From: Desulfobacterales bacterium
GTDB lineage: Bacteria > Desulfobacterota > Desulfobacteria > Desulfobacterales > Desulfobacteraceae
Direction: 5' to 3'
DNA length: 6,049 nt
NCBI GenBank assembly: GCA_022361095.1
Contig: JAKSBO010001059.1
Coordinates: forward strand, 1-6,049
Of the stretch, positions 1 through 6,032 are shown in pieces. The position numbers were made by a program, and so were the translations under genes. The notes below the pieces were generated by a model that made no database searches, was not told the DNA's origin, and was given only the letters and a program-made list of their open reading frames with translations. Position 1 is the stretch's first letter. Every line of letters starts with the position of its first letter.

Positions 1-75
1 AATTAATATTTGCATGTATTATATTTTAATATTTTAAAATTATTTGACATTGTTTTTTGAATATGCTTTTTTGGG
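1..75 (+). promoter_or_regulatory. AT-rich upstream region, probable promoter zone for the transporter cluster
   Basis: This very AT-rich stretch lies ahead of the first gene and is the only sizeable non-coding DNA upstream of the cluster. A perfect TTGACA hexamer sits at 44-49, but the best -10-like hexamer after it, TATGCT at 62-67, is only 12 nt away, too short for a standard sigma-70 promoter. An alternative pair is TTGCAT at 10-15 with TAAAAT at 35-40, with a rather long 19-nt spacer. A promoter is expected here from context, but its exact elements cannot be fixed from sequence alone. Confidence 0.3.
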
Positions 76-76
76 T

Positions 77-110
77 TTGTTTTGAAGGAGAGGGGATTTG
101 ACCAAAACAA
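77..110 (+). repeat. 8-bp inverted repeat in the leader of the binding-protein gene
   Basis: TTGTTTTG at 77-84 is exactly mirrored by CAAAACAA at 103-110, with an 18-nt purine-rich spacer containing AAGGAGAGGGG. It could be a weak leader hairpin or a symmetric operator half-site pair. The arms are A/T-rich, so the stem would be weak and chance occurrence is possible. Confidence 0.3.
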
Positions 111-123
111 CTAATTTACCGAA

Positions 124-130
124 AAGGAGG
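124..130 (+). promoter_or_regulatory. Strong ribosome binding site of the binding-protein gene
   Basis: AAGGAGG lies 4 nt before the ATG at 135. It is a near-perfect Shine-Dalgarno match with a short spacer, and it fixes the start of the binding protein. It is the strongest such site in the cluster, fitting the usual need for excess binding protein. Confidence 0.75.
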
Positions 131-134
131 CGCC

Positions 135-950
135 ATGTTTAAAGCATCAAAACAAATTTTAGGTTTTTTATCCATTATAACAATTCTTTTCATGAGTATC
201 AGCAGTTATGCCGGAGAGGTCCCTGTGTATAAGCTGGGAATAGATGCAGCATTCCCACCGTGGACCTGGGCGGAAAAAGGGGAAATTAAAGGATTTGACT
301 GGGAGCTTTTCCAATATATCGGCGAAGTGGAAGGGTTTAAGGTGGAAGCCTCAGATATCCCATGGTCTGCAATCATTTCTGCGCTTTCCAAAGGAAAAAT
401 CGATATTCTGGCAGGCGGCCTTTCCTATACATGCCAGCGGGACAAAGTCATTGATTATGCGTTGCCTCACTGGAAAACGGATTACTGGACACTTGTCAAA
501 TCAGGCTCCGATTTAAATTGTGTAACAGCAATGGCCAAAGGTGCAGCCGTTGGGGCCCAGGCGGGAACAACAGGTTTCAGGTGGCTTAAAGAAGAATTGA
601 AGGATAATGGTATTGATATAAAAATAAAAGGGTATGAATCAGTTGAGCTTGGCGTCAAGGAACTTGAAAACGGCCGGCTTGCTGCGCTTCATGTCGATTC
701 CCCGACGGCCCGTGGATTTATCAAGGCCAACCGGAAAGTGCAGCCGGTATGCAAAGGGCTGCATTTTGATTACAGTGCCTATGGGGTAACGCCGGGTGAT
801 CCCCACAATCTGATTGAAAAAATAAATTCAGGGATTAAAAAGGCCTATGAGTCCGGAAAAATTGAAGAACTGGTTCGGAAGTATCTCCCATGGGCTTCTG
901 TAGAGGCGATTCCATACGCTGTGGATTATAAAGAATTCTGCGCTGAATAA
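135..950 (+). CDS. Periplasmic polar/basic amino-acid-binding protein of an ABC importer
   Basis: This is the solute-binding component of a polar amino acid ABC importer (SBP_bac_3 family, like LAO/HisJ/GlnH). It would bind the amino acid in the periplasm and deliver it to the permeases encoded downstream. A signal peptide is clear: basic start, hydrophobic core at about residues 8-22, and an S-Y-A/G cleavage site after residue 26. By alignment with LAO-binding protein from memory, D37 and F40 match Asp11 and Tyr14, R102 (in LSYTCQR) matches the carboxylate-binding Arg77, T146 matches Thr121, and D188 matches the amino-group-binding Asp161. The pocket for an alpha-amino acid is therefore intact. 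W77 probably sits where LAO has the ring-stacking Phe52. The length of 271 aa is normal. Cysteines at 100, 129, 206 and 269 are unusual for this family. Ornithine or a related basic amino acid is inferred from the racemase and RocD genes, since the pocket alone does not fix the ligand. Confidence 0.9.
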   Translation: MFKASKQILGFLSIITILFMSISSYAGEVPVYKLGIDAAFPPWTWAEKGEIKGFDWELFQYIGEVEGFKVEASDIPWSAIISALSKGKIDILAGGLSYTCQRDKVIDYALPHWKTDYWTLVKSGSDLNCVTAMAKGAAVGAQAGTTGFRWLKEELKDNGIDIKIKGYESVELGVKELENGRLAALHVDSPTARGFIKANRKVQPVCKGLHFDYSAYGVTPGDPHNLIEKINSGIKKAYESGKIEELVRKYLPWASVEAIPYAVDYKEFCAE

Positions 951-958
951 ATAAATGT

Positions 959-1013
959 ATCGTTTCCCGGGAACGAACGGTCTGGTTACCTTACCCGGGA
1001 AACGATTGTTTTT
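959..1013 (+). terminator. Stem-loop between binding-protein and permease genes (attenuator, partial terminator or mRNA stabiliser)
   Basis: A perfect 13-bp inverted repeat, ATCGTTTCCCGGG at 959-971 and CCCGGGAAACGAT at 994-1006, encloses a 22-nt loop and is followed by a T-rich tract (TTGTTTTT, 1006-1013). It starts 8 nt after the stop codon of the binding-protein gene, and the next gene starts 25 nt beyond the tract. The layout fits an intrinsic terminator that is partly read through, or a 3' stem that protects the upstream message. Either would give more binding protein than membrane components. The G+C core and T tract favour termination, while the long loop makes it less efficient. Confidence 0.65.
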
Positions 1014-1038
1014 AAAGTTGCTTTAAGGAATACATTTT

Positions 1039-1698
1039 ATGGAAATTATTAAAATAATTATTTCTGAGCTCCCCCAGTTTGCAAAAGGGACTATCGTTGC
1101 CCTGGAAGTTCTTGCCGGACTTCTGATCCTAGGTCTTGTGGTTGGACTCGCGATTGCACTGGCTGAAATTTTCGGAAATTCTGTAGTTAAATTCCTGGCA
1201 ACAACAATTCGGAAGATTTTATGGGCCATTCCCCAGCTTGTTCTTCTTTTTTTGGTTTTTTATCTTCCTTTTGACCTGAATCCGGTTTTTGCAGCAATCA
1301 TTGCGTTAGGTCTGTGTTCATCGGCATTTCAGTCCCAAATATTCAGGGGTGCCATCTTATCGGTTCAGTCCGGCCAGACCGAAGCGGCAAAAGCCATGGG
1401 TCTGAGCACGCCCCGGATTATTGTGTACGTTATCCTCCCCCAGATGGTTAGGTTTGCCATAGGGCCTTGGACCAACGAGTTTGCTTCAGAGCTCAAGGAC
1501 ACTTCCCTGGCATATGTTGTCGGGGTTGTTGAAATCATGCGTCATGCCAAATACATCATTGCTTATACGTTCGGCAATGCTGCAGCCGTATACCTTTTTG
1601 TCGGGTGCCTCTATTTTGCGTTGACGCGTATCGGAACCTATTTCTTTTATAAGCTGGAAGAGAAGCTTTGGGTTCCGGGGTTTGAAAAAAGGAGTTGA
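1039..1698 (+). CDS. Amino acid ABC importer permease, HisM/GlnP type (permease 1)
   Basis: This is an inner-membrane permease of a polar amino acid ABC importer, 219 aa, a normal length for the HisM/HisQ/GlnP family. Hydrophobic segments are at about residues 20-42, 60-76, 83-95, 127-142 and 180-198. The cytoplasmic coupling loop (EAA motif) is intact: E115-A116-A117 through G121, followed by an ILPQ motif. Further on, N146 and KDTSL at 153-157 match the family. The usual R-G-T-P stretch after the second helix is replaced by an IRKILWAIPQ sequence around residues 57-66, a departure from the family pattern. An AAGGA ribosome site at 1025-1029 precedes the ATG by 9 nt. The stop codon is 6 nt before the ATPase gene, so the two are almost certainly co-transcribed. 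It probably pairs with the second permease at 2478-3149. Confidence 0.9.
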   Translation: MEIIKIIISELPQFAKGTIVALEVLAGLLILGLVVGLAIALAEIFGNSVVKFLATTIRKILWAIPQLVLLFLVFYLPFDLNPVFAAIIALGLCSSAFQSQIFRGAILSVQSGQTEAAKAMGLSTPRIIVYVILPQMVRFAIGPWTNEFASELKDTSLAYVVGVVEIMRHAKYIIAYTFGNAAAVYLFVGCLYFALTRIGTYFFYKLEEKLWVPGFEKRS

Positions 1699-1704
1699 TA
1701 TCCC

Positions 1705-2445
1705 ATGTCCACGACACTTCAAGTAAAAAATCTCAAGAAAAAGTTTGATGACAATGAAGTTTTAAAAGGATTGTCCTTTGAATTGGAAAAAGGAGAAACG
1801 CTTGCTGTTATCGGTTCTTCGGGTTCAGGAAAGAGTACCTTGCTCAGATGTTTAAACCATTTGTCGCCACCGGATTCAGGGGAAATACTACTCGAAGGCG
1901 TCAACATTAATTCTGAAGGAATGGATATCAATACCGTGCGTGCCGACATGGGATTTGTGTTCCAGGATTTTAACCTGTTTACCCATTTAACTGTTCTGGA
2001 TAACGTGATGTTCGGACCTTTGCGCGTAAGGCGGAAATCCAAAAGTGAGTCCAGAAAAATTGCAATAGCTGAGATTGAGCGGGTGGGCATGGGGGATAAG
2101 CTGACAGCCTATCCGGCACAACTGTCCGGCGGACAGCAGCAGCGAATTTCTATTGCCAGGGCCCTTGCGCTGGAGCCCAAGCTGATCTTGTTTGATGAGC
2201 CGACATCAGCGCTTGATCCTGAACTTACGGGTGAAGTTTTAAGTGTCATGGCAGATTTGGCCAATAGCGGGATGACTGCTATTGTCGTCACCCATGAAAT
2301 GGGTTTTGCACGTTCGGTCGCAGACAAGACGATTTTTATTGACAAAGGGATCATCCTGGAGCAGGGAACGCCTGAAAAATTATTTACCCGGCCGGAACAC
2401 GAACGGACAAGACTTTTTCTTAGTAATTTTTCAAGCCTGGAATAA
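1705..2445 (+). CDS. Amino acid ABC importer ATPase, GlnQ/HisP type
   Basis: This is the cytoplasmic ATPase that powers the importer, 246 aa, standard for GlnQ/HisP/ArtP proteins. All nucleotide-binding elements are visible: Walker A GSSGSGKST at 37-45, Q-loop Q87 within VFQDFNLF, ABC signature LSGGQQQR at 140-147, Walker B LILFDE at 160-165, D-loop SALD at 168-171, and the switch histidine H197 in VTHEM. No catalytic residue is missing. The start is supported by AAGGAG at 1689-1694, 10 nt before the ATG and overlapping the end of permease 1. The gene sits between the two permease genes, an arrangement that ties all three into one transporter. D88 replaces the glutamine often seen after Q87 in this subfamily, a minor change. 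Confidence 0.95.
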   Translation: MSTTLQVKNLKKKFDDNEVLKGLSFELEKGETLAVIGSSGSGKSTLLRCLNHLSPPDSGEILLEGVNINSEGMDINTVRADMGFVFQDFNLFTHLTVLDNVMFGPLRVRRKSKSESRKIAIAEIERVGMGDKLTAYPAQLSGGQQQRISIARALALEPKLILFDEPTSALDPELTGEVLSVMADLANSGMTAIVVTHEMGFARSVADKTIFIDKGIILEQGTPEKLFTRPEHERTRLFLSNFSSLE

Positions 2446-2477
2446 CGGGCTGAAGCTGAAACGGAGTGTGATAGCAA

Positions 2478-3149
2478 ATGGTTGAATTTCTAAATTATGC
2501 CATTGAAATTATGCCGGACATGCTGGCCGGTGCATGGATTACAGTCCAGCTGTCAATCGTCTGCATCTCTGTCGGTATCGTTTTTGGCATGGTGCTCGGC
2601 GTTGCGAGGGTCTATGCCAATACGGTCGTTTTCTGGATCGTTACGGCCTACGTTGAATTTCTCCGGGGGACGCCCTGCCTGCTCCAGCTTTTTTTTATCT
2701 ATTACGGCCTTGGCGATATGGGGCTGCTTTTGAAGCCTGTTCTGGCTGCCGGAATCGCACTGGGAATAAATACATCGGTGTACCAGGCTGAATATTTTCG
2801 AGGGGCGATACAAACTATCAAGCCCGGCCAGATGATTGCTGCAAGAGCCATGGGGCTCAGCAAATGGCGGGCCGTCAGGTACGTGATTCTGCCCCAGGCT
2901 CTGAGGCTGGTGATCCCTTCTTCCTCCAATGAAATCATTTATATGTTTAAATATACATCTGTTGCCTTTGCAGTGGGCGTGCCCGAACTGCTTGCCCAGG
3001 CAGACCTTACAGGTGCCATGAATTTCAGGTACTTTGAATCCTATCTGGTCGCCGCTGTCATCTATACGATAATGGTCTTTATCGTTGCGAAATTACTACA
3101 TATCATTGAGAAAAAGTCGTATATCCCAGGCTTGCAACTGGGGCAATAA
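2478..3149 (+). CDS. Amino acid ABC importer permease, HisQ/GlnP type (permease 2)
   Basis: This is the second inner-membrane permease, 223 aa. The N-terminal half is classical: an opening G-x-x-x-T segment at about 18-22, a long hydrophobic helix at about 23-43, and the canonical R-G-T-P motif at 63-66 followed by LLQLFFIYYGL. The coupling loop is recognisable, but the conserved glutamate is replaced by I120 (I-A-A-R-A-M-G), and the later K-D-T-S motif reads K-Y-T-S at 158-161. Permease 1 shows the opposite pattern, with an intact coupling loop and an altered RGTP region, so the two probably work as a fixed heterodimer. An ACGGAG ribosome site at 2461-2466 lies 11 nt before the ATG. Gaps are 32 nt to the ATPase gene and 26 nt to the racemase gene. 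Confidence 0.9.
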   Translation: MVEFLNYAIEIMPDMLAGAWITVQLSIVCISVGIVFGMVLGVARVYANTVVFWIVTAYVEFLRGTPCLLQLFFIYYGLGDMGLLLKPVLAAGIALGINTSVYQAEYFRGAIQTIKPGQMIAARAMGLSKWRAVRYVILPQALRLVIPSSSNEIIYMFKYTSVAFAVGVPELLAQADLTGAMNFRYFESYLVAAVIYTIMVFIVAKLLHIIEKKSYIPGLQLGQ

Positions 3150-3161
3150 TTACTTTGTTTT

Positions 3162-3166
3162 AGGGA
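3162..3166 (+). promoter_or_regulatory. Ribosome binding site deciding the GTG start of the racemase
   Basis: AGGGA lies 9 nt before the GTG at 3176 but 18 nt before the first in-frame ATG at 3185. Spacing favours GTG as the start. The choice changes the protein by only three residues. Confidence 0.55.
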
Positions 3167-3175
3167 ACAGATCTT

Positions 3176-4303
3176 GTGCTGATAATGAGAAAAGCGGATA
3201 CCATAAGCCTGAAAAGCGCCCCGAGGATTGAGATTGATCTTGCAAAGATATATCAGAATACCAAACGCCTGAAACAAAGGTTTTCCACAAAAAACGTTTC
3301 CATGATGGGGGTTACCAAAGGGGTGCTTGGCAGCCCTGCCGTGGCAGCGGCAATGACGGCGGCCGGTGTTGATTTTATAGCCGATTCAAGGATTGAAAAT
3401 ATCAAGAGAATCAAAGAGGCCGGCATTAAAAATAACTTTGTCCTTATCAGGACACCGTCCATGAGTAAAATTCATGACGTCGTCAAATATGCAGACATCA
3501 GCCTCAATACCGAGATAGAAATCGTACGGCTTTTATCTGAGGAAGCACTCGCACTGAAGAAAATTCATAAGATTGTTCTGATGGTCGATCTGGGTGATTT
3601 ACGGGAAGGCATCCTGCCGGGAGATATGGCGTCAACATTCAGGAAACTTCGTGAGTTTAAAGGCATACAAACCATCGGTATTGGAACCAATCTCGGATGC
3701 ATCGGCGCCATTGTTCCGGACCAGAAAAAAATGGATGAGCTTTCCCGGATTGTTTTCGATCTCGAAAAAAAATTCAACATTGATCTTCATCTTATTTCAG
3801 GAGGCAATTCCGCTAACTATAGATGGTTTGATCAATCCCGGAACCTTGGCAGAATCAATAATTTGAGAATTGGGGAAATGGTTTATACCGGTTGTGATAC
3901 CATAAACTATCAACCCATTGATCTGTTGGAATGCAATACAAGTCGATTGGTGGCTGACATTATCGAAATCAAAGAAAAGGAATCGCTACCGTCAGGCACG
4001 GTGTGTACAGATGCGTTTGGGAATGTACCGGTTTTTTCCGATCGCGGGAAGATCAGCCGTGCCATTCTGGTGTTGGGACGCCAGGATGTTCTCATTCAGG
4101 GGCTCACACCGGTCGAAGATATGGAAATTATCGGGGCAAGCAGCGATCATATCACCATTGATTTAAAGGACAGTTCAATACAAATCGGAGATGAAATCCA
4201 TTTTAATCTTACCTATGGTGCCCTGGTTTCGGCAATGACATCCCCATATATAGAAAAAGTTTATTTAAATGAAAAATATGGTGAAATCATTAAACAGTCA
4301 TAA
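3176..4303 (+). CDS. orr: PLP-dependent amino acid racemase, ornithine racemase (Orr) type
   Basis: This is a fold-type III PLP enzyme (alanine racemase N-terminal barrel) most like ornithine racemase, which interconverts L- and D-ornithine in the cytoplasm. Recognised family segments, in order, are PRIEIDL at 16-22, V-T-K-G with the presumed PLP lysine K48, ADSRIEN at 69-75, YADISLN at 105-111, MVDLGDLREGI at 136-146, GIGTNL at 168-173, SGGNS at 208-212 (phosphate-binding region), GRQDV at 301-305, GASSDH at 320-325, and YGALVSAMTSPY at 347-358. These match the Orr/YhfX-like branch rather than classical Alr, which has a K-A-N-A-Y-G lysine motif. The 375-aa length includes about 15 N-terminal residues before the barrel and a C-terminal tail of about 17. 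It starts with GTG and ends 21 nt before rocD, supporting ornithine as substrate. Related enzymes acting on alanine, lysine or arginine cannot be excluded from sequence. Confidence 0.82.
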   Translation: MLIMRKADTISLKSAPRIEIDLAKIYQNTKRLKQRFSTKNVSMMGVTKGVLGSPAVAAAMTAAGVDFIADSRIENIKRIKEAGIKNNFVLIRTPSMSKIHDVVKYADISLNTEIEIVRLLSEEALALKKIHKIVLMVDLGDLREGILPGDMASTFRKLREFKGIQTIGIGTNLGCIGAIVPDQKKMDELSRIVFDLEKKFNIDLHLISGGNSANYRWFDQSRNLGRINNLRIGEMVYTGCDTINYQPIDLLECNTSRLVADIIEIKEKESLPSGTVCTDAFGNVPVFSDRGKISRAILVLGRQDVLIQGLTPVEDMEIIGASSDHITIDLKDSSIQIGDEIHFNLTYGALVSAMTSPYIEKVYLNEKYGEIIKQS

Positions 4304-4311
4304 AATTGAAC

Positions 4312-4316
4312 AGGAA
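4312..4316 (+). promoter_or_regulatory. Ribosome binding site for the GTG start of rocD
   Basis: AGGAA lies 8 nt before the GTG at 4325. The next in-frame ATG is well inside the conserved N-terminal region, past the G-A-H-N-Y substrate-binding motif, so the GTG start is required for a complete enzyme. Confidence 0.6.
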
Positions 4317-4324
4317 CTAAAAAA

Positions 4325-5512
4325 GTGAATTACATAGAAATTGAAAAAAAGCTTGGCGCGCATAACTACAAACCATTGGACGTTGTGCTGACAAGGGGAG
4401 AGGGAATCTGGGTCTGGGATGTTGACGGTAATCGTTATATGGACTGCCTTTCAGCCTATTCCGCTGTAAACCAGGGACATTGCCATCCCAGAATTGTTGA
4501 CGCCATGGTCAAGCAGGCCGGTCGCCTCTCTTTAACTTCCCGGGCGTTTAGAAACGATCAATTGAGTTCCTTTTACCAGGTGTTGTGCCGGCTTACCAAT
4601 TCCCATAAAGTGCTGCCCATGAACAGCGGTGCGGAAGCCGTGGAGACAGCAATTAAAACGGTCCGAAAGTGGGGGTATAAAAATCGGGGGATTCCTGAAA
4701 ACAAAGCTGAGATTATAGTATGCAACAATAATTTTCACGGGAGAACCATTACAATTGTAAGTTTCAGTTCAGATGCTTCTGCAAGAGACGGTTTCGGTCC
4801 TTTCACGCCGGGATTTAAAAACATCCCTTTCGGAGATGCCAATGAACTGGCTGATGCCGTCACCGAAAATACAATTGCCTTCATGGCCGAGCCGATTCAG
4901 GGCGAAGCCGGTGTTATCATTCCCGAAGACGGCTACTTGAAAGAGGTCAGACGCATTTGTGATGAAAATAACCTGGTTATGATTCTGGATGAAATCCAGA
5001 CCGGGCTCGGCCGAACTGGAAAGTTGCTTGCCGAAGAGCATGAACATGTCGAAGCGGATATGACCCTGATCGGTAAGGCACTGTCTGGAGGACTTTATCC
5101 GGTATCCGCAGTATTGTCCAATACTGAAATCATGGATGTCCTTAACCCGGGTGAACATGGCAGCACATTTGGTGGAAATCCACTTGCCTGTGCGGTGGCG
5201 ATTACTGCGTTGAACGTATTGGTCGATGAAGGGATGATTGAGAATTCAGCAGAGATGGGTAACTACTTTATGAAGGGACTGTCTGAGTTGAAAAATCCGC
5301 TCATCAGGGAAGTCAGGGGCCGTGGGCTGATGATAGGACTTGAATTCAACCCGGGACAGACAACAGCAAGGCAATATTGTGAAGAACTCAAAAATAATGG
5401 CATATTATGTAAAGAAACCCATGAAAATATAATTCGATTTGCACCGCCGCTGGTTGTAACAAAAGATGACATCGACTATGCAATGGATATCATCCACAAA
5501 GTTATTGGATGA
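4325..5512 (+). CDS. rocD: Ornithine aminotransferase (ornithine--oxo-acid transaminase)
   Basis: This is a class III (fold-type I) PLP aminotransferase that moves the delta-amino group of L-ornithine to 2-oxoglutarate, giving glutamate-5-semialdehyde and glutamate in the cytoplasm. The match to ornithine aminotransferase is close throughout. By alignment with the human enzyme from memory, Y15 (GAHNY) and Y45 ([13 protein letters not shown]) match substrate-binding Tyr55 and Tyr85, R140 matches Arg180, E194 matches the gating Glu235, D222 and Q225 match PLP-binding Asp263 and Gln266, K251 (GKALSGG) is the PLP lysine matching Lys292, and R371 (IIRFAPP) matches Arg413. The Tyr at position 45 separates true ornithine aminotransferases from GABA and acetylornithine enzymes. 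The 395-aa length is normal and no catalytic residue is missing. It starts with GTG and lies 21 nt after the racemase gene and 22 nt before the regulator gene. Confidence 0.95.
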   Translation: MNYIEIEKKLGAHNYKPLDVVLTRGEGIWVWDVDGNRYMDCLSAYSAVNQGHCHPRIVDAMVKQAGRLSLTSRAFRNDQLSSFYQVLCRLTNSHKVLPMNSGAEAVETAIKTVRKWGYKNRGIPENKAEIIVCNNNFHGRTITIVSFSSDASARDGFGPFTPGFKNIPFGDANELADAVTENTIAFMAEPIQGEAGVIIPEDGYLKEVRRICDENNLVMILDEIQTGLGRTGKLLAEEHEHVEADMTLIGKALSGGLYPVSAVLSNTEIMDVLNPGEHGSTFGGNPLACAVAITALNVLVDEGMIENSAEMGNYFMKGLSELKNPLIREVRGRGLMIGLEFNPGQTTARQYCEELKNNGILCKETHENIIRFAPPLVVTKDDIDYAMDIIHKVIG

Positions 5513-5520
5513 GAAGATTC

Positions 5521-5526
5521 AAGGGG
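5521..5526 (+). promoter_or_regulatory. Ribosome binding site deciding the regulator start
   Basis: AAGGGG lies 8 nt before the ATG at 5535. It supports that start over the open-frame upstream ATG at 5466, which lies inside rocD and would add 23 residues unlike any AsnC-family N terminus. Confidence 0.6.
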
Positions 5527-5534
5527 CTTATAAG

Positions 5535-6014
5535 ATGATGTCAAATTCAAAAAAATTAGATGCAATGGATAAAAAACTGATCAGCTATCTGAGTGAAGAT
5601 GGTCGTATGCCGGTAAAAGAGCTGGTCAAAAAATTACAGATTACAAGTCCGACCCTGCAGGTCAGGATCAAAAATCTTCTTCAGTCGGGAATCCTTAAAA
5701 TTGCAGGTGTCGTAGATATTTTTAAAACTAAAAAGCTCTTTATGGCTTTTATTGCCATTCGGGTCATTGATGATTTGAAGATTGATCAAACGCTGGTGGA
5801 TCTTTCAAGGATGCCCGAGGTTACAAGTGTCTGCGTGGTTACAGGCCGGTACGACATTCTTGCGGAAGTCATTTTTGCCAACGATATGGAGGCGCATTAT
5901 AATTTCATGTCATCAACACTTCCTGCCCAGGGGAATATTGATTACAGTGAGTCATTTGTTGTCATGAAATCAAAGAAAAAATGGATGATTCTCCCAAAGG
6001 ATATTGAATTCTAA
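5535..6014 (+). CDS. Lrp/AsnC-family transcriptional regulator
   Basis: This is a DNA-binding regulator of the leucine-responsive (feast/famine) family, 159 aa from the chosen start, a normal length. The N-terminal helix-turn-helix covers about residues 12-58 and shows the family pattern D-K-K-L-I-x-x-L, D-G-R at 22-24, an E-L segment at 29-30 and a recognition helix at about 38-47. The C-terminal ligand-sensing RAM domain covers about residues 68-151, with the characteristic V-V-T-G-R-Y-D-I stretch at 101-108 and the closing E-S-F-V-V-M strand. Such proteins form dimers to octamers and bind amino acids. As the last gene of the catabolic unit, it probably responds to ornithine or a related amino acid and controls this cluster, perhaps through the AT-rich region at 1-75; that target is inference. 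An in-frame ATG at 5538 is an equally placed alternative. The specific ligand is unknown. Confidence 0.9.
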   Translation: MMSNSKKLDAMDKKLISYLSEDGRMPVKELVKKLQITSPTLQVRIKNLLQSGILKIAGVVDIFKTKKLFMAFIAIRVIDDLKIDQTLVDLSRMPEVTSVCVVTGRYDILAEVIFANDMEAHYNFMSSTLPAQGNIDYSESFVVMKSKKKWMILPKDIEF

Positions 6015-6032
6015 TTGAAACCGTTATCCTTT
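5996..6032 (+). repeat. Inverted repeat spanning the end of the regulator gene
   Basis: AAAGGATA at 5996-6003 is mirrored by TATCCTTT at 6025-6032, enclosing a 21-nt loop that contains the regulator's stop codon. On the + strand it could be a weak 3' end structure, but it lacks a G+C-rich stem and a separate T tract, so it is a poor intrinsic terminator. On the minus strand the same pairing would involve the GGATA segment of the riboswitch-like sequence next to it. Confidence 0.35.

Noticed and set aside
44..72. A sigma-54 type promoter, or a perfect sigma-70 promoter using TTGACA
   Set aside because: The GG and GC doublets at -24/-12 are absent, and no acceptable -10 hexamer lies 16-18 nt after TTGACA.
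3176..4303. Classical alanine racemase (Alr) for cell-wall D-alanine
   Set aside because: The lysine motif is V-T-K-G rather than V-K-A-N-A-Y-G, and the MVDLGDLREGI, GRQDV and GASSDH segments match the Orr branch. The rocD neighbour also argues against it.
4769..5158. A 129-codon open frame on the minus strand inside rocD
   Set aside because: It lies wholly within a gene with clear family motifs, has no recognisable domain and no ribosome site was seen. It is an antisense shadow of rocD codon bias. The same applies to the other overlapping frames, such as 1719-2090 and 2109-2477 on the minus strand.
4325..5512. Acetylornithine or GABA aminotransferase
   Set aside because: Y15, Y45 and the [13 protein letters not shown] context, together with GKALSGG and [10 protein letters not shown], are the ornithine aminotransferase pattern.
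5466..5534. An upstream ATG start for the Lrp/AsnC regulator, inside rocD
   Set aside because: It would add 23 residues without family similarity and overlap rocD by 47 nt, while a good ribosome site sits in front of the ATG at 5535.
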